This document shows positions 1-8,029 of a DNA stretch of 64,000 nt, piece after piece (position 1 is the first letter of the stretch; the number at the start of each line of letters is the position of its first letter). The notes under the pieces were generated by a model. That model saw nothing but the letters and a program-made list of their open reading frames with translations. It was not told the origin of the DNA and searched no databases. The position numbers were made by a program, and so were the translations under genes. The stretch comes from Bacillota bacterium (lineage in GTDB: Bacteria > Bacillota > Clostridia > Lachnospirales > Lachnospiraceae): assembly GCA_023386315.1 (NCBI GenBank), contig JAEWJZ010000027.1:1-64000 (forward strand), written 5' to 3'.

Positions 1-2
1 GA

Positions 3-1475
3 ACAGATCCACTTTATAAGGCGATTGACAACAGTGTTAGACCGGAAATCTATATTCCGGGTACCTATACAGGTACTGCGAGAGGCTACGGCGGGATCGT
101 CACCGCAGATGTAACAGTATCAGGAAAGACCATTGACTCTATTGTTGTAAATGGAGAAAAGGAAACTCTGCTCAATATGGTATTGCCGGGGCTGACGGAT
201 TCCATACTTGGAAAGCAGTCCACAGAGGTGGATGCAGTTTCCGGGGCAACGCTTAGCAGCAATGCCATAAAGGAAGCGGTGGATCAGGCTCTTGCCAAGG
301 CAAGAGGAGAAAAGCCGGAAGATGTACCGGAGACAACGAAAGAGGCTTCTGAGACTTCCGCTTCTTTAAAGGATGGAACCTATACTTATGAATCACCGGA
401 ATTTGATGAGAACGGATTCAAAGACCAGGTGAGTATGACCGTGAAGGGGAATGCAATTACAGCCCTTACCTGGGACTGCATAAAGGAAGATGGAACCAAA
501 AAGAGTCAGCTTTCCATGGATGGAAAGTATGTAATGACAGAGAAAGGCCCCAAGTGGCATGAACAGGCAGAAGCAGTGGTAGGTTATGTTCTAGAGCACC
601 AGTCCCTGGACGGATTGGTGAATGAAAAAGGCTATACCGATTCCGTATCTTCTGTCAGCATCAACTTAATGGGATTTGTAAACGGAGTGAAAGACTGCTT
701 AACCCAGGCCGCCGGAGAAGGTGAGAGCCAGACATCAGCGTTAAAAGAAGGAACCTATACTTACGAATCCCCCAAGTTTGATGAGAACGGATTCAAAGAT
801 CAGGTTAGTATGACTGTGAAGGGGAATGCAATTACAGCTCTTACCTGGGACTGCATAAAAGAAGACGGAACCAAAAAGAGCCAGCTTTCCATGGATGGAA
901 AGTATGTAATGACAGAGAAAGGTCCCAAGTGGCATGAGCAGGCAGAAGCAGTAGTCGGCTATGTGCTGGAACACCAGTCTTTAGAAGGCCTTGTGAATGA
1001 TAAAGGTTATACCGATTCCGTATCCTCTGTCAGCATCAACTTAATGGGATTTGTAAACGGAGTGAAAGACTGCTTAACCCAGGCCGCCGGTGAAGGTGAG
1101 AGCCAGACATCAGCGTTAAAAGAGGGAACCTATACTTACGAATCCCCCAAGTTTGACGAGAACGGATTTAAAGATCAGGTAAGTATGACCGTTAAGGGAA
1201 ATGCAATTACAGCTCTTACCTGGGACTGCATAAAGGAAGACGGATCCAAAAAGAGCCAGCTTTCCATGGACGGAAAGTATGTAATGACCGAGAAAGGTCC
1301 CAAATGGCATGAACAGGCGGAAGCAGTGGTCGGTTATGTACTGGAACACCAGTCATTGGAAGGTCTTGTGAATGAAAAAGGCTATACAGATTCCGTATCT
1401 TCTGTCAGCATTAACTTAATGGGATTTGTAAACGGAGTGAAAGACTGTTTAAGCCAGGCATCAAAGCAGCAGTAG
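3..1475 (+). CDS. Extracytoplasmic FMN-binding domain protein with three C-terminal repeats (5' partial)
   Basis: The frame is open from base 3, so the start and any lipoprotein signal lie upstream; 490 residues are visible. Residues about 15-105 form an FMN_bind domain ending in DAVSGATLSSNA, which matches the ApbE flavinylation motif (acceptor Thr). From residue 122 come three copies of a 125-residue unit starting LK(D/E)GTYTYES and ending in VNGVKDCL. Each unit looks like a PplA-type FMN_bind domain, but the motif position reads TDSVSSVSI, so the Gly-Ala-Thr core is replaced while a Ser remains. Each unit also has two Cys (WDC and KDC). Known for the family: covalent or bound flavin in extracellular or membrane electron transfer. 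Inferred: a multi-domain redox protein working with the downstream membrane protein. Confidence 0.85.
   Translation, partial: TDPLYKAIDNSVRPEIYIPGTYTGTARGYGGIVTADVTVSGKTIDSIVVNGEKETLLNMVLPGLTDSILGKQSTEVDAVSGATLSSNAIKEAVDQALAKARGEKPEDVPETTKEASETSASLKDGTYTYESPEFDENGFKDQVSMTVKGNAITALTWDCIKEDGTKKSQLSMDGKYVMTEKGPKWHEQAEAVVGYVLEHQSLDGLVNEKGYTDSVSSVSINLMGFVNGVKDCLTQAAGEGESQTSALKEGTYTYESPKFDENGFKDQVSMTVKGNAITALTWDCIKEDGTKKSQLSMDGKYVMTEKGPKWHEQAEAVVGYVLEHQSLEGLVNDKGYTDSVSSVSINLMGFVNGVKDCLTQAAGEGESQTSALKEGTYTYESPKFDENGFKDQVSMTVKGNAITALTWDCIKEDGSKKSQLSMDGKYVMTEKGPKWHEQAEAVVGYVLEHQSLEGLVNEKGYTDSVSSVSINLMGFVNGVKDCLSQASKQQ
366..1475 (+). repeat. Three in-frame tandem repeats, 375-bp period
   Basis: Unit starts are at 366, 741 and 1116 (the last unit is slightly shortened at its end). 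The GGAACC of the GTY codons recurs at 375, 750 and 1125, exactly 375 bp apart. By hand, units 2 and 3 differ at 26 of 330 aligned bases; only three of these change the amino acid, so the repeats are old enough to diverge silently but are held constant at protein level. Confidence 0.95.
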
Positions 1476-1484
1476 GATTTATAT

Positions 1485-1530
1485 TCCCGGAAACCGGCAG
1501 GATTTGCCCTTTTCCGGGATTTTTCTTTTT
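1485..1530 (+). terminator. Rho-independent terminator after the FMN-binding gene
   Basis: A 9-bp stem TCCCGGAAA / TTTCCGGGA (1485-1493 with 1511-1519), with an additional GGCA/TGCC pairing inside the loop, is followed by a T-rich tract to 1530. It lies 10 bp after the stop codon, so some or all transcripts end before the Gx-family gene. Confidence 0.75.
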
Positions 1531-1588
1531 ACACCGGTACGTAAGTGTGATAAGATGGAATCTGCAGGTTAAAAAAAGGAGCTTTGAA

Positions 1589-2104
1589 ATGAATAAAAAG
1601 AAATCGGCACACATGGCCGCACTATACGGAATGCTGATTGCACTTGCCTTTGTTCTCAGCTTTGTGGAAAGTCTCATTCCTATTTCCCTGGGCATACCGG
1701 GTGTAAAACTGGGGTTGGCAAATCTGGTAACCGTTGTAGGACTTTATACCGTGGGAACCTCCGGAACCATAGTTGTCTCTCTTCTTCGAATTATACTGAC
1801 AGGATTTACGTTCGGGAACTTATTTGCCATGCTGTACAGTCTGGCAGGCTGGGGACTGAGCATTGCCATTATGGTTCTTTGCAAAAAAAAGAACTGGTTT
1901 GGAACTTCGGGAATCAGTATTCTGGGAGGAATCGGACATAATATCGGACAGATTACTGTGGCAGCCTTTGTGGTGAAGCAGGCGGGAGTGTTTTTTTATC
2001 TTCCGATGCTGTTAATAGCCGGTACGGCAGCAGGTCTGGTCATTGGTATACTGGGAGCCATGATCATCAGCAGAATCAGGGATGTTATAAAAAAATTGTA
2101 TTAA
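1589..2104 (+). CDS. Gx transporter family membrane protein (heptaprenyl diphosphate synthase component I / EetB-like)
   Basis: 171 residues, almost entirely hydrophobic, with about five membrane segments and the family pattern FVESLIP...GIPGVKLGLANLV near the N terminus followed by LLRIILTGFTFGN. The family (Hpre_diP_synt_I) has members annotated as HepS-like proteins and as EetB of Listeria extracellular electron transfer loci. The start at 1589 is taken because AAGGAGC lies just upstream; a longer reading from 1547 lacks a ribosome binding site. It directly follows the FMN-binding protein, which favours an electron-transfer or quinone-linked role over a general transporter. The true substrate is unknown. 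Confidence 0.75.
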   Translation: MNKKKSAHMAALYGMLIALAFVLSFVESLIPISLGIPGVKLGLANLVTVVGLYTVGTSGTIVVSLLRIILTGFTFGNLFAMLYSLAGWGLSIAIMVLCKKKNWFGTSGISILGGIGHNIGQITVAAFVVKQAGVFFYLPMLLIAGTAAGLVIGILGAMIISRIRDVIKKLY

Positions 2105-2121
2105 AACAGAAAGATATTATA

Positions 2122-2150
2122 TTGTGTTAAGGCTTTGTCAAAGGTATAAT
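2122..2150 (+). promoter_or_regulatory. Promoter for galT
   Basis: TTGTGT, 17 bp, then a perfect TATAAT (2145-2150). The -10 overlaps an upstream in-frame ATG at 2149, which supports the later start at 2194. Confidence 0.5.
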
Positions 2151-2193
2151 GGGAGAGACAAAAGATGGAATGAAATCCAGGAGGAATAGCAGA

Positions 2194-3711
2194 ATGATTG
2201 ATAAGGCAATTAAGAAACTGGTAACTTATGGACTGGAAACAGGGCTGATCAGTGAGGAAGACCGTTATTATGCAGTAAATCAGATTCTCGACATATTGTG
2301 GCTGGACGAGTATGAAGAGCCGCAGGATGAGCCGGGTGATATAGATTTGGAAGAGGTATTAGGCGGATTGCTGGACTATGCATTTGAAACTGGAATCATT
2401 CCTGAAAACAGCATTACATACAGGGACCTGCTTGACACCAAGCTGATGAACTGTCTGATGCCAAGACCAAGTGAAGTAGAAACCAGATTCTGGGGATTAT
2501 ACAATCATCAGACGCCTCAGGCGGCCACTGAATATTATTATAAACTGAGTCAGGATTCTGATTATATCAGACGGTATCGGATAAAAAAAGATATGAGATG
2601 GGTCACTGCTTCCAAATATGGAGATCTGGATATCACCATTAATTTATCAAAGCCGGAAAAAGATCCAAAAGCCATTGCAGCAGCAAAGCTTGCAAAACAA
2701 AGCGGTTATCCCAAATGTCAGCTTTGCATGGAGAACGAGGGGTATGCGGGAAGAGCGGATCATCCAGCCAGAAATAATCACAGAATCATACGCTTAAAGA
2801 TCAATAACAGCCAGTGGGGATTTCAATACTCTCCATATGTTTATTATAATGAACATTGTATTGTTTTCAACGGAACTCATACCCCTATGAAGATCGAACG
2901 GGATACCTTTGTAAAATTATTTGATTTTGTAAAGCAGTTTCCTCATTATTTTCTGGGGTCTAATGCAGATCTTCCCATTGTAGGCGGATCAATCTTATCC
3001 CATGACCATTTTCAGGGAGGAAATTATGATTTTGCAATGGCGAAAGCCAGAGAAGAAGAGCTGTTTTCCATAGAGGGGTTTGAACATGTGACAGCCGGTA
3101 TCGTGAAATGGCCCATGTCTGTTCTGCGTACAAGAAGCAAAAAACCGGAGGATTTAATTGAACTTGGTACAAAAGTACTGGAATCCTGGAGAGCCTATAC
3201 CGATGAATCAGTCTTTGTTTTTGCAAGTACTGACGGACAGCCTCATAATACCATAACCCCCATTGCAAGAAAACGGGGCGATGAATATGAACTGGATCTT
3301 GTACTGAGAAATAATATTACGACAAAAGAATTTCCTTATGGAGTCTATCATCCCCATGAAGAGCTGCACCATATAAAGAAAGAAAATATTGGCTTAATTG
3401 AAGTGATGGGACTTGCTGTTCTTCCATCCAGACTGAAGGAAGAGTTAAATCTTATATCGGAATATCTGATTGAGGGCAGAGACTTAAGAAGCAATGAAAC
3501 AATTGAAAAGCATGGAGACTGGGTTGATTCCTTCCGCACAGGATATGAATCCTTCACAAAAGATAATATAGATGAAATATTAAAAAAAGAGGTTGGTCTT
3601 GTATTTGAACGGGTGCTTGAAGATGCCGGTGTATTCAAATACGATGAGGCAGGAAGGGCCGGATTTAAGCGCTTTCTCACCAGCATGGGATTTAAACCGG
3701 TACCACAATAG
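2194..3711 (+). CDS. galT: UDP-glucose--hexose-1-phosphate uridylyltransferase (type 2 GalT)
   Basis: 505 residues, the usual length of the Firmicutes type-2 GalT and distinct from the ~350-residue E. coli form. It transfers UMP between UDP-glucose and galactose-1-phosphate in the Leloir pathway. Motifs seen: LMPRPSEVE, the region around SILSHDHFQGG (catalytic His in the HxH context), and PHNTITPIARKRG followed by YHPHEELHHIKKENIG. The ATG at 2194 has AGGAGG at 2179-2184, 9 nt upstream. galK and galE are not adjacent in this window, so it is transcribed alone from the promoter just upstream. Confidence 0.92.
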   Translation: MIDKAIKKLVTYGLETGLISEEDRYYAVNQILDILWLDEYEEPQDEPGDIDLEEVLGGLLDYAFETGIIPENSITYRDLLDTKLMNCLMPRPSEVETRFWGLYNHQTPQAATEYYYKLSQDSDYIRRYRIKKDMRWVTASKYGDLDITINLSKPEKDPKAIAAAKLAKQSGYPKCQLCMENEGYAGRADHPARNNHRIIRLKINNSQWGFQYSPYVYYNEHCIVFNGTHTPMKIERDTFVKLFDFVKQFPHYFLGSNADLPIVGGSILSHDHFQGGNYDFAMAKAREEELFSIEGFEHVTAGIVKWPMSVLRTRSKKPEDLIELGTKVLESWRAYTDESVFVFASTDGQPHNTITPIARKRGDEYELDLVLRNNITTKEFPYGVYHPHEELHHIKKENIGLIEVMGLAVLPSRLKEELNLISEYLIEGRDLRSNETIEKHGDWVDSFRTGYESFTKDNIDEILKKEVGLVFERVLEDAGVFKYDEAGRAGFKRFLTSMGFKPVPQ

Positions 3712-3743
3712 AAAGACTGTGATACTATCAGATAGAATCATGT

Positions 3744-3772
3744 TTGTAATTATGCTCCCTTTGAGTTATATT
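3744..3772 (+). promoter_or_regulatory. Promoter for the YitT-type gene
   Basis: TTGTAA (3744-3749), 17 bp, TATATT (3767-3772). Transcription would begin near 3779, leaving a leader of about 74 nt before the ATG at 3853. Confidence 0.55.
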
Positions 3773-3778
3773 CTAGTG

Positions 3779-3852
3779 GGAACGGATGGAAAGTCTCCGT
3801 TTACTGAATACGGAACCGGACTGATGAGCCGGAGGGGGACATATTAACAGTC
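3779..3852 (+). promoter_or_regulatory. Structured 5' leader with possible Shine-Dalgarno masking
   Basis: Hairpin 1 pairs AACGGA (3781-3786) with TCCGTT (3796-3801). CCGG (3816-3819) can pair with CCGG (3829-3832) next to the AGGGGG ribosome binding site. Alternatively GTCTCC (3793-3798) can pair with GGGGAC (3835-3840), masking the ribosome binding site; this is mutually exclusive with hairpin 1. I do not recognise a known riboswitch class. Confidence 0.3.
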
Positions 3853-4716
3853 ATGAAGCAGATAGAAAATAAAACACTGAGAACGCTTACGGAGTATGGA
3901 CTGATTACGTTCAGTATCTGGATTATGGTGGTGGGGATTTACTTCTTTAAATTTCCCAATAATTTTGCTTTCGGAGGTGTGACCGGGCTTGCGACTGTGA
4001 TCAGCGCATTAACCCATTGGTCAGCTAGTCAGTTTACTACGATTGTGAACACTGTGCTGCTTGTGCTTGGATTTCTGTTTTTAGGCCGGAGTTTTGGTGT
4101 TAAGACCGTCTATGCCAGTGTCCTGATGTCGGTTTTCTTATATATTCTGGAAAAGGTATGCCCGATTTCCCAACCACTGACAAAAGAGCCGTTGCTGGAA
4201 CTGATTTTTGCCATACTTCTGCCAAGTGTTGGAACTGCGATTCTGTTTAACATCGGAGCATCAAGCGGAGGCACGGATATTATTGCGATGATATTAAAAC
4301 GGTATACCAGCTTTAATATCGGAACTGTTCTTCTGTTAGTGGATGTAACTGGAGTGATAATCGCTTATTTTGTTTTCGGACCAGAGACGGGACTGTTTTC
4401 TTCCCTGGGATTAATGGCAAAATCACTGGTAATTGATGATGTTATTGAGAACATGAATCTTTGTAAATGCTTCAGCATCATTTGTGATGATCCCGTTCCG
4501 ATCTGCGATTATATTATTCATGGACTGAATCGCAGCGCTACGGTATATGAAGCCCAGGGTGCTTTCAGCCACCATAAAAAGACGGTGATTCTGACAACCA
4601 TGAAGCGTTCTCAGGCACTTAAGCTTCGGAATTATATACGCAGTGTGGAACCGTCTGCATTTGTACTCATTTCCAATTCAAGCGAAATTATAGGCAAGGG
4701 ATTTCTTGCCAGTTAA
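3853..4716 (+). CDS. YitT family membrane protein (DUF161-DUF2179)
   Basis: 287 residues with five or six membrane segments in the first ~200 residues, including FPNNFAFGGVTGLAT and the conserved NIGASSGGTDIIAMIL, then a soluble C-terminal DUF2179 domain (about residues 205-287, ending FVLISNSSEIIGKGF). This is the complete YitT family architecture. The biochemical role of the family is not established; it is a membrane protein often kept in several copies in Firmicutes. The AGGGGG ribosome binding site is 14 nt from the ATG, longer than usual. Monocistronic: a promoter lies upstream and a strong terminator downstream. Confidence 0.88.
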   Translation: MKQIENKTLRTLTEYGLITFSIWIMVVGIYFFKFPNNFAFGGVTGLATVISALTHWSASQFTTIVNTVLLVLGFLFLGRSFGVKTVYASVLMSVFLYILEKVCPISQPLTKEPLLELIFAILLPSVGTAILFNIGASSGGTDIIAMILKRYTSFNIGTVLLLVDVTGVIIAYFVFGPETGLFSSLGLMAKSLVIDDVIENMNLCKCFSIICDDPVPICDYIIHGLNRSATVYEAQGAFSHHKKTVILTTMKRSQALKLRNYIRSVEPSAFVLISNSSEIIGKGFLAS

Positions 4717-4724
4717 AGAATAGA

Positions 4725-4758
4725 AAAAAACCGAAGGACTGTTGTTCTTCGGTTTTTT
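4725..4758 (+). terminator. Rho-independent terminator
   Basis: AAAAAACCGAAG (4725-4736) pairs perfectly with CTTCGGTTTTTT (4747-4758), giving a 12-bp stem whose 3' arm supplies the T tract. It ends the YitT-type transcript. Confidence 0.9.
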
Positions 4759-4853
4759 GCATAAAAAAGACCGATTTTATATTACAAAATCAGTTAAAAG
4801 TGACGAAAATGTACTTTAACACTTTAAAAACACATAAATTTAAAGCAATAAAA

Positions 4854-4882
4854 TTGACGGAGGTTATTTTTTGTAGTATGAT
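4854..4882 (+). promoter_or_regulatory. Promoter for the TrpX-type ABC operon
   Basis: TTGACG (4854-4859), 17 bp, TATGAT (4877-4882), about 45 bp before the start codon. The remaining stretch from 4759 to 4853 is AT-rich with no other recognisable element. Confidence 0.75.
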
Positions 4883-4933
4883 ACAAATTAAGTTCTGAAC
4901 AGGACAAGTTTTAGAAGGAAGAGGAGAGAAATT

Positions 4934-5974
4934 ATGAAAAAGAAAGCGAAAGCATTATCCCTGGCACTTGCAGGTGTCATGATGTTGTCCCTTGCTGCTT
5001 GCTCCGGCAAGACGCCTGAAAAGACGGAGGCAGCTGCGGATACCACAGCAGCACAAAGCTCTGAAAAAGCAAGCGAAGCAGCAACGACTGCGGCTAAAAC
5101 AGCAGACGGAAAACAGTATAAAATCGGAGTTCTTCAGCTGGTTCAGCATACGGCTTTAGATGCTTCTAATAAAGGATTTATACAGGCACTGGATGATGCT
5201 GGTTTAAACTATACGGTTGATCAGCAGAACGCTTCCGGCGACCAGCCTACCTGTCAGACGATTGCCAGCAAACTGGTGAATGATGGAGATGATTTAATTC
5301 TTGCCATAGCAACTCCGGCAGCTCAGGCTGTAGCAGGCGCAACCAGCGAGATACCGGTACTTGTAACGGCAGTTACTGATCCGGCAGCTTCCGATCTGGT
5401 TGAAAGCAATGAAGTACCAGGAGGCAATATTAGCGGTACCTCCGATCTGACTCCTGTAAAAGAACAGATCTCCTTATTAAAGAAGATTCTCCCGGATGCA
5501 AAAACAGTAGGTGTTCTTTACTGTACAGCAGAATCCAACTCTGAAATTCAGGCAAAGATGGCAAAGGAAGCAATTGAGGCGGAAGGAATGACAGCCGTGG
5601 ATTATACCGTTTCAAGCTCCAATGAGATCCAGACAGTTGTTACCTCCATGGTGGGAAAAGTGGACGCAATCTATGCACCGACAGATAACACCATTGCAGC
5701 AGGTATGACTACGGTAGCGATGATTGCCAACGAAAATAAAATTCCTACGATCTGCGGAGAAGAAGGAATGGTAAAAGCCGGCGGTCTTGCAACTTATGGG
5801 ATCGATTATTATGAGCTTGGTTATTTAACCGGCAAGCAGGCAGTGAAGATCTTAACAGAAGGCGGAGACGTTTCTAAAATGCCGATTGAATATCTTCCTC
5901 TTGAAAAGTGCAAACTGTCTGTAAATGAAGAAACTGCAAAGACACTGGGTATTGATTTATCCGGTCTGAAATAA
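4934..5974 (+). CDS. ABC transporter substrate-binding lipoprotein (ABC_sub_bind, TrpX type)
   Basis: 346 residues. A lipoprotein signal peptide ends at LSLAAC (lipidated Cys about residue 23), followed by a Ala/Thr/Glu-rich linker to about residue 58 and a two-lobed binding domain starting YKIGVLQLVQHTALD. The pfam04392 family binds small ligands; members next to this permease and ATPase type are predicted tryptophan or tyrosine receptors (TrpX/YqhW). The start has AGGAAGAGGAGA just upstream. It is the first gene of a three-gene importer. The ligand is inferred from family and not shown by the sequence; no T-box leader was seen, though aromatic amino acid versions often have one. Confidence 0.85.
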   Translation: MKKKAKALSLALAGVMMLSLAACSGKTPEKTEAAADTTAAQSSEKASEAATTAAKTADGKQYKIGVLQLVQHTALDASNKGFIQALDDAGLNYTVDQQNASGDQPTCQTIASKLVNDGDDLILAIATPAAQAVAGATSEIPVLVTAVTDPAASDLVESNEVPGGNISGTSDLTPVKEQISLLKKILPDAKTVGVLYCTAESNSEIQAKMAKEAIEAEGMTAVDYTVSSSNEIQTVVTSMVGKVDAIYAPTDNTIAAGMTTVAMIANENKIPTICGEEGMVKAGGLATYGIDYYELGYLTGKQAVKILTEGGDVSKMPIEYLPLEKCKLSVNEETAKTLGIDLSGLK

Positions 5975-6003
5975 AAACAGAAAGAATAAAATGGTTGAAA
6001 CGA

Positions 6004-6092
6004 ACAGGCGGTCTGGAAAACGACCGCCTGTAATCCATAGATGCTTTACATAAAAGATGAATCAGGCATTTTTTATGTAAGGCATTTATGCC
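6004..6092 (+). other. Tandem intercistronic hairpins between binding protein and permease
   Basis: A perfect 10-bp stem ACAGGCGGTC / GACCGCCTGT (6004-6013 with 6022-6031) is followed by a 15-bp stem with one G-T pair (6041-6055 with 6071-6085) and an overlapping short GGCAT/ATGCC palindrome (6081-6092). Neither stem has a following T tract, so these look like mRNA 3'-end stabilisers or partial stops that raise binding protein over membrane subunits. Confidence 0.6.
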
Positions 6093-6123
6093 TGTGAAAA
6101 GAAAGTATGCGGAGGAATGATTG

Positions 6124-7038
6124 ATGAACGGTTTACTGGTATCCCTTCAGGACGCGGTGGTTCAGGGAGTTTTATGGGGGATTATGGTATTAGGTGTCTA
6201 TATTACCTATAAGTTGTTGGATATTGCGGATTTGACCGTAGACGGAAGCTTTGCTTTGGGCGGCTGTGTCTGCGCCGTTATGATACTTAATTTTCATGTG
6301 GATCCGTGGGTTGCCCTGGCAGTGGCGGCGATTGCAGGAATGGCTGCCGGTGCAGTGACAGGATTGTTACATACAATCTTTGAAATTCCGGCGATTCTGG
6401 CGGGAATATTAACCCAGATCGGATTATGGTCCGTTAATCTGAGGATTATGGGGGGCAAGAGCAACGTTCCCCTTTTAAAGACCGATACAATTATGTCAAA
6501 ATTCATTGATCTTACCGGACTGAATAAACCCGTTGCCTCTCTTGTGATTGGTATTGGAATCGCAGTGATCATGATTGCGCTTCTCTACTGGTTTTTCGGA
6601 ACAGAAATCGGCAGCGCCATGCGTGCTACAGGAAACAATGAATCAATGATACGGGCACAGGGAGTGAATACCAACTGGACGAAGCTTCTTGCGCTGGTTA
6701 TCAGCAACGGACTGGTTGGAATATCAGGCGGTCTTGTCTGCCAGAGCCAGAAGTATGCGGATATCGGTATGGGAACCGGAGCGATTGTCATCGGCCTTGC
6801 AGCCATTGTAATCGGAGAGGTGCTGATGGGCAGACTTCGTTCCTTTGGAAGCAAACTGACTTCTGCAGTTGTGGGTTCTGTGATTTATTTCGTGATCCGT
6901 GCAGTTGTATTAAGAATGGGTATGAATGCCAATGATATGAAACTGTTGTCAGCAGTGATTGTTGCAGTGGCGCTTTGCGTACCTGTTGTGGTGAGAAAGC
7001 TTCGTCTGAAGAAATCTTACACAGAAGGAGGAGAATGA
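6124..7038 (+). CDS. ABC transporter permease (BPD_transp_2, TrpY type)
   Basis: 304 residues with about eight membrane segments and the family pattern LLDIADLTVDGSFALGG near the N terminus, FGTEIGSAMRATGNNE before the coupling region, and GISGGLVCQSQKYADIGMGTG. It forms the membrane channel of the importer encoded with the lipoprotein and ATPase. ATG 6124 is chosen because GGAGG (6111-6115) is 8 nt upstream; TTG at 6121 is a weaker alternative. The stop codon overlaps an ATG of the next gene, so the two are translationally coupled. Confidence 0.88.
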   Translation: MNGLLVSLQDAVVQGVLWGIMVLGVYITYKLLDIADLTVDGSFALGGCVCAVMILNFHVDPWVALAVAAIAGMAAGAVTGLLHTIFEIPAILAGILTQIGLWSVNLRIMGGKSNVPLLKTDTIMSKFIDLTGLNKPVASLVIGIGIAVIMIALLYWFFGTEIGSAMRATGNNESMIRAQGVNTNWTKLLALVISNGLVGISGGLVCQSQKYADIGMGTGAIVIGLAAIVIGEVLMGRLRSFGSKLTSAVVGSVIYFVIRAVVLRMGMNANDMKLLSAVIVAVALCVPVVVRKLRLKKSYTEGGE

Positions 7039-7040
7039 TC

Positions 7041-7838
7041 ATGCTTGATATTAAGAATGTAAGAAAAACCTTTAATAAGAATACAATCAATGAGAAAAAA
7101 GCGCTGAATGGCATTAACCTTCATCTGAATGAAGGAGACTTTGTTACAGTCATCGGCGGAAACGGAGCCGGGAAATCCACGATGTTAAATATGGTTGCCG
7201 GTGTATACCCCATTGATTCCGGAAAGATTGAGATTGACGGAATTAATATTTCCAGATATCCGGAATATAAAAGAGCCCAGTATATCGGCAGGGTTTTTCA
7301 GGATCCGATGATGGGAACAGCTGCCGGTATGGAGATACAGGAGAATATGGCGCTTGCATACAGAAGAGGGAAAGCAAGAGGCTTGTCATGGGGAATTAAA
7401 TCCGAAGAAAAAACATTTTATTATGATGCCATTCAGAAGCTTGGACTTGGACTGCAGGACCGTATGACCAATAAGGTGGGACTTCTTTCAGGAGGCCAGA
7501 GGCAGGCACTCACTCTTTTGATGGCGACGCTTCAGAAACCAAAGCTTCTGCTTTTAGATGAGCATACGGCTGCACTGGACCCTAAGACAGCAAGAAAAGT
7601 TCTTGATATTACACAGGAGATTGTGGCTGAGCAGAATCTCACCACGCTTATGATTACCCATAATATGAAAGATGCTATTCAGATCGGCAACCGTCTGATC
7701 ATGATGCATGAAGGCCGTATCATATATGATGTTTCAGGGGAGGCAAAGAAAAAACTGGAAGTGGAAGATCTTCTGAAAAAATTTGAAGAAGCCAGCGGAG
7801 AGGAATTTTCCAATGACCGCATGATTCTGGCAAAATAA
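7041..7838 (+). CDS. ABC transporter ATP-binding protein (TrpZ type)
   Basis: 265 residues with Walker A GGNGAGKST (about residue 40), Q-loop VFQDP, signature LSGGQRQ, Walker B LLLLDEHTAALD and H-loop MITHN. It powers the upstream permease. The GGAGG at 7027-7031 gives 9-nt spacing to ATG 7041 but only 3 nt to ATG 7035, so 7041 is preferred. The Walker B region reads DEHTAALDP instead of DEPT, a His variant typical of this subfamily. Confidence 0.9.
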   Translation: MLDIKNVRKTFNKNTINEKKALNGINLHLNEGDFVTVIGGNGAGKSTMLNMVAGVYPIDSGKIEIDGINISRYPEYKRAQYIGRVFQDPMMGTAAGMEIQENMALAYRRGKARGLSWGIKSEEKTFYYDAIQKLGLGLQDRMTNKVGLLSGGQRQALTLLMATLQKPKLLLLDEHTAALDPKTARKVLDITQEIVAEQNLTTLMITHNMKDAIQIGNRLIMMHEGRIIYDVSGEAKKKLEVEDLLKKFEEASGEEFSNDRMILAK

Positions 7839-7845
7839 ATTCAGG

Positions 7846-7887
7846 AACAGGACGGGGGCGTTAACAGATGCCTTAGGTCCTGTTTTT
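7846..7887 (+). terminator. Probable terminator of the TrpX-type operon
   Basis: AACAGGAC (7846-7853) pairs with GTCCTGTT (7877-7884), followed by TTTTT overlapping the stem. The 23-nt loop makes it weaker than the others in the window. The rest of the gap to 8029 is AT-rich and holds an extended -10-like TGATATACT near 7957, but no clear -35. Confidence 0.5.
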
Positions 7888-8029
7888 AATTAGTTTGTAA
7901 CATAATCTTAATAATTTTTTGAAATACAATTGTCGCAATATGTAATAAATTGTGATATACTGTAGCAGATAGGCTCATAATCTGAATCGGTCAGCCGATG
8001 AATATATGAGGATGGAGAGAAAATACAGA

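Noticed and set aside
366-1475. Direct repeats as a CRISPR or assembly artefact
   Set aside because: Units are 375 bp, in frame, and differ at many silent sites, which fits a coding domain repeat rather than an array or a collapsed duplicate.
3816-3832. CTGATGAG, the first core of a hammerhead ribozyme
   Set aside because: No GAAA core or stem III follows at a suitable distance, and the flanking stems do not form the three-way junction.
3593-3847. Plus-strand open frame overlapping the galT end and the YitT leader
   Set aside because: It lies mostly inside galT in another frame, has no ribosome binding site and its product resembles nothing; the region is better read as promoter and leader.
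4759-4933. T-box or amino acid riboswitch before the TrpX-type operon
   Set aside because: The promoter lies about 50 bp from the start codon, leaving too little leader, and no T-box sequence (TGGNACCGCG-like) is present.
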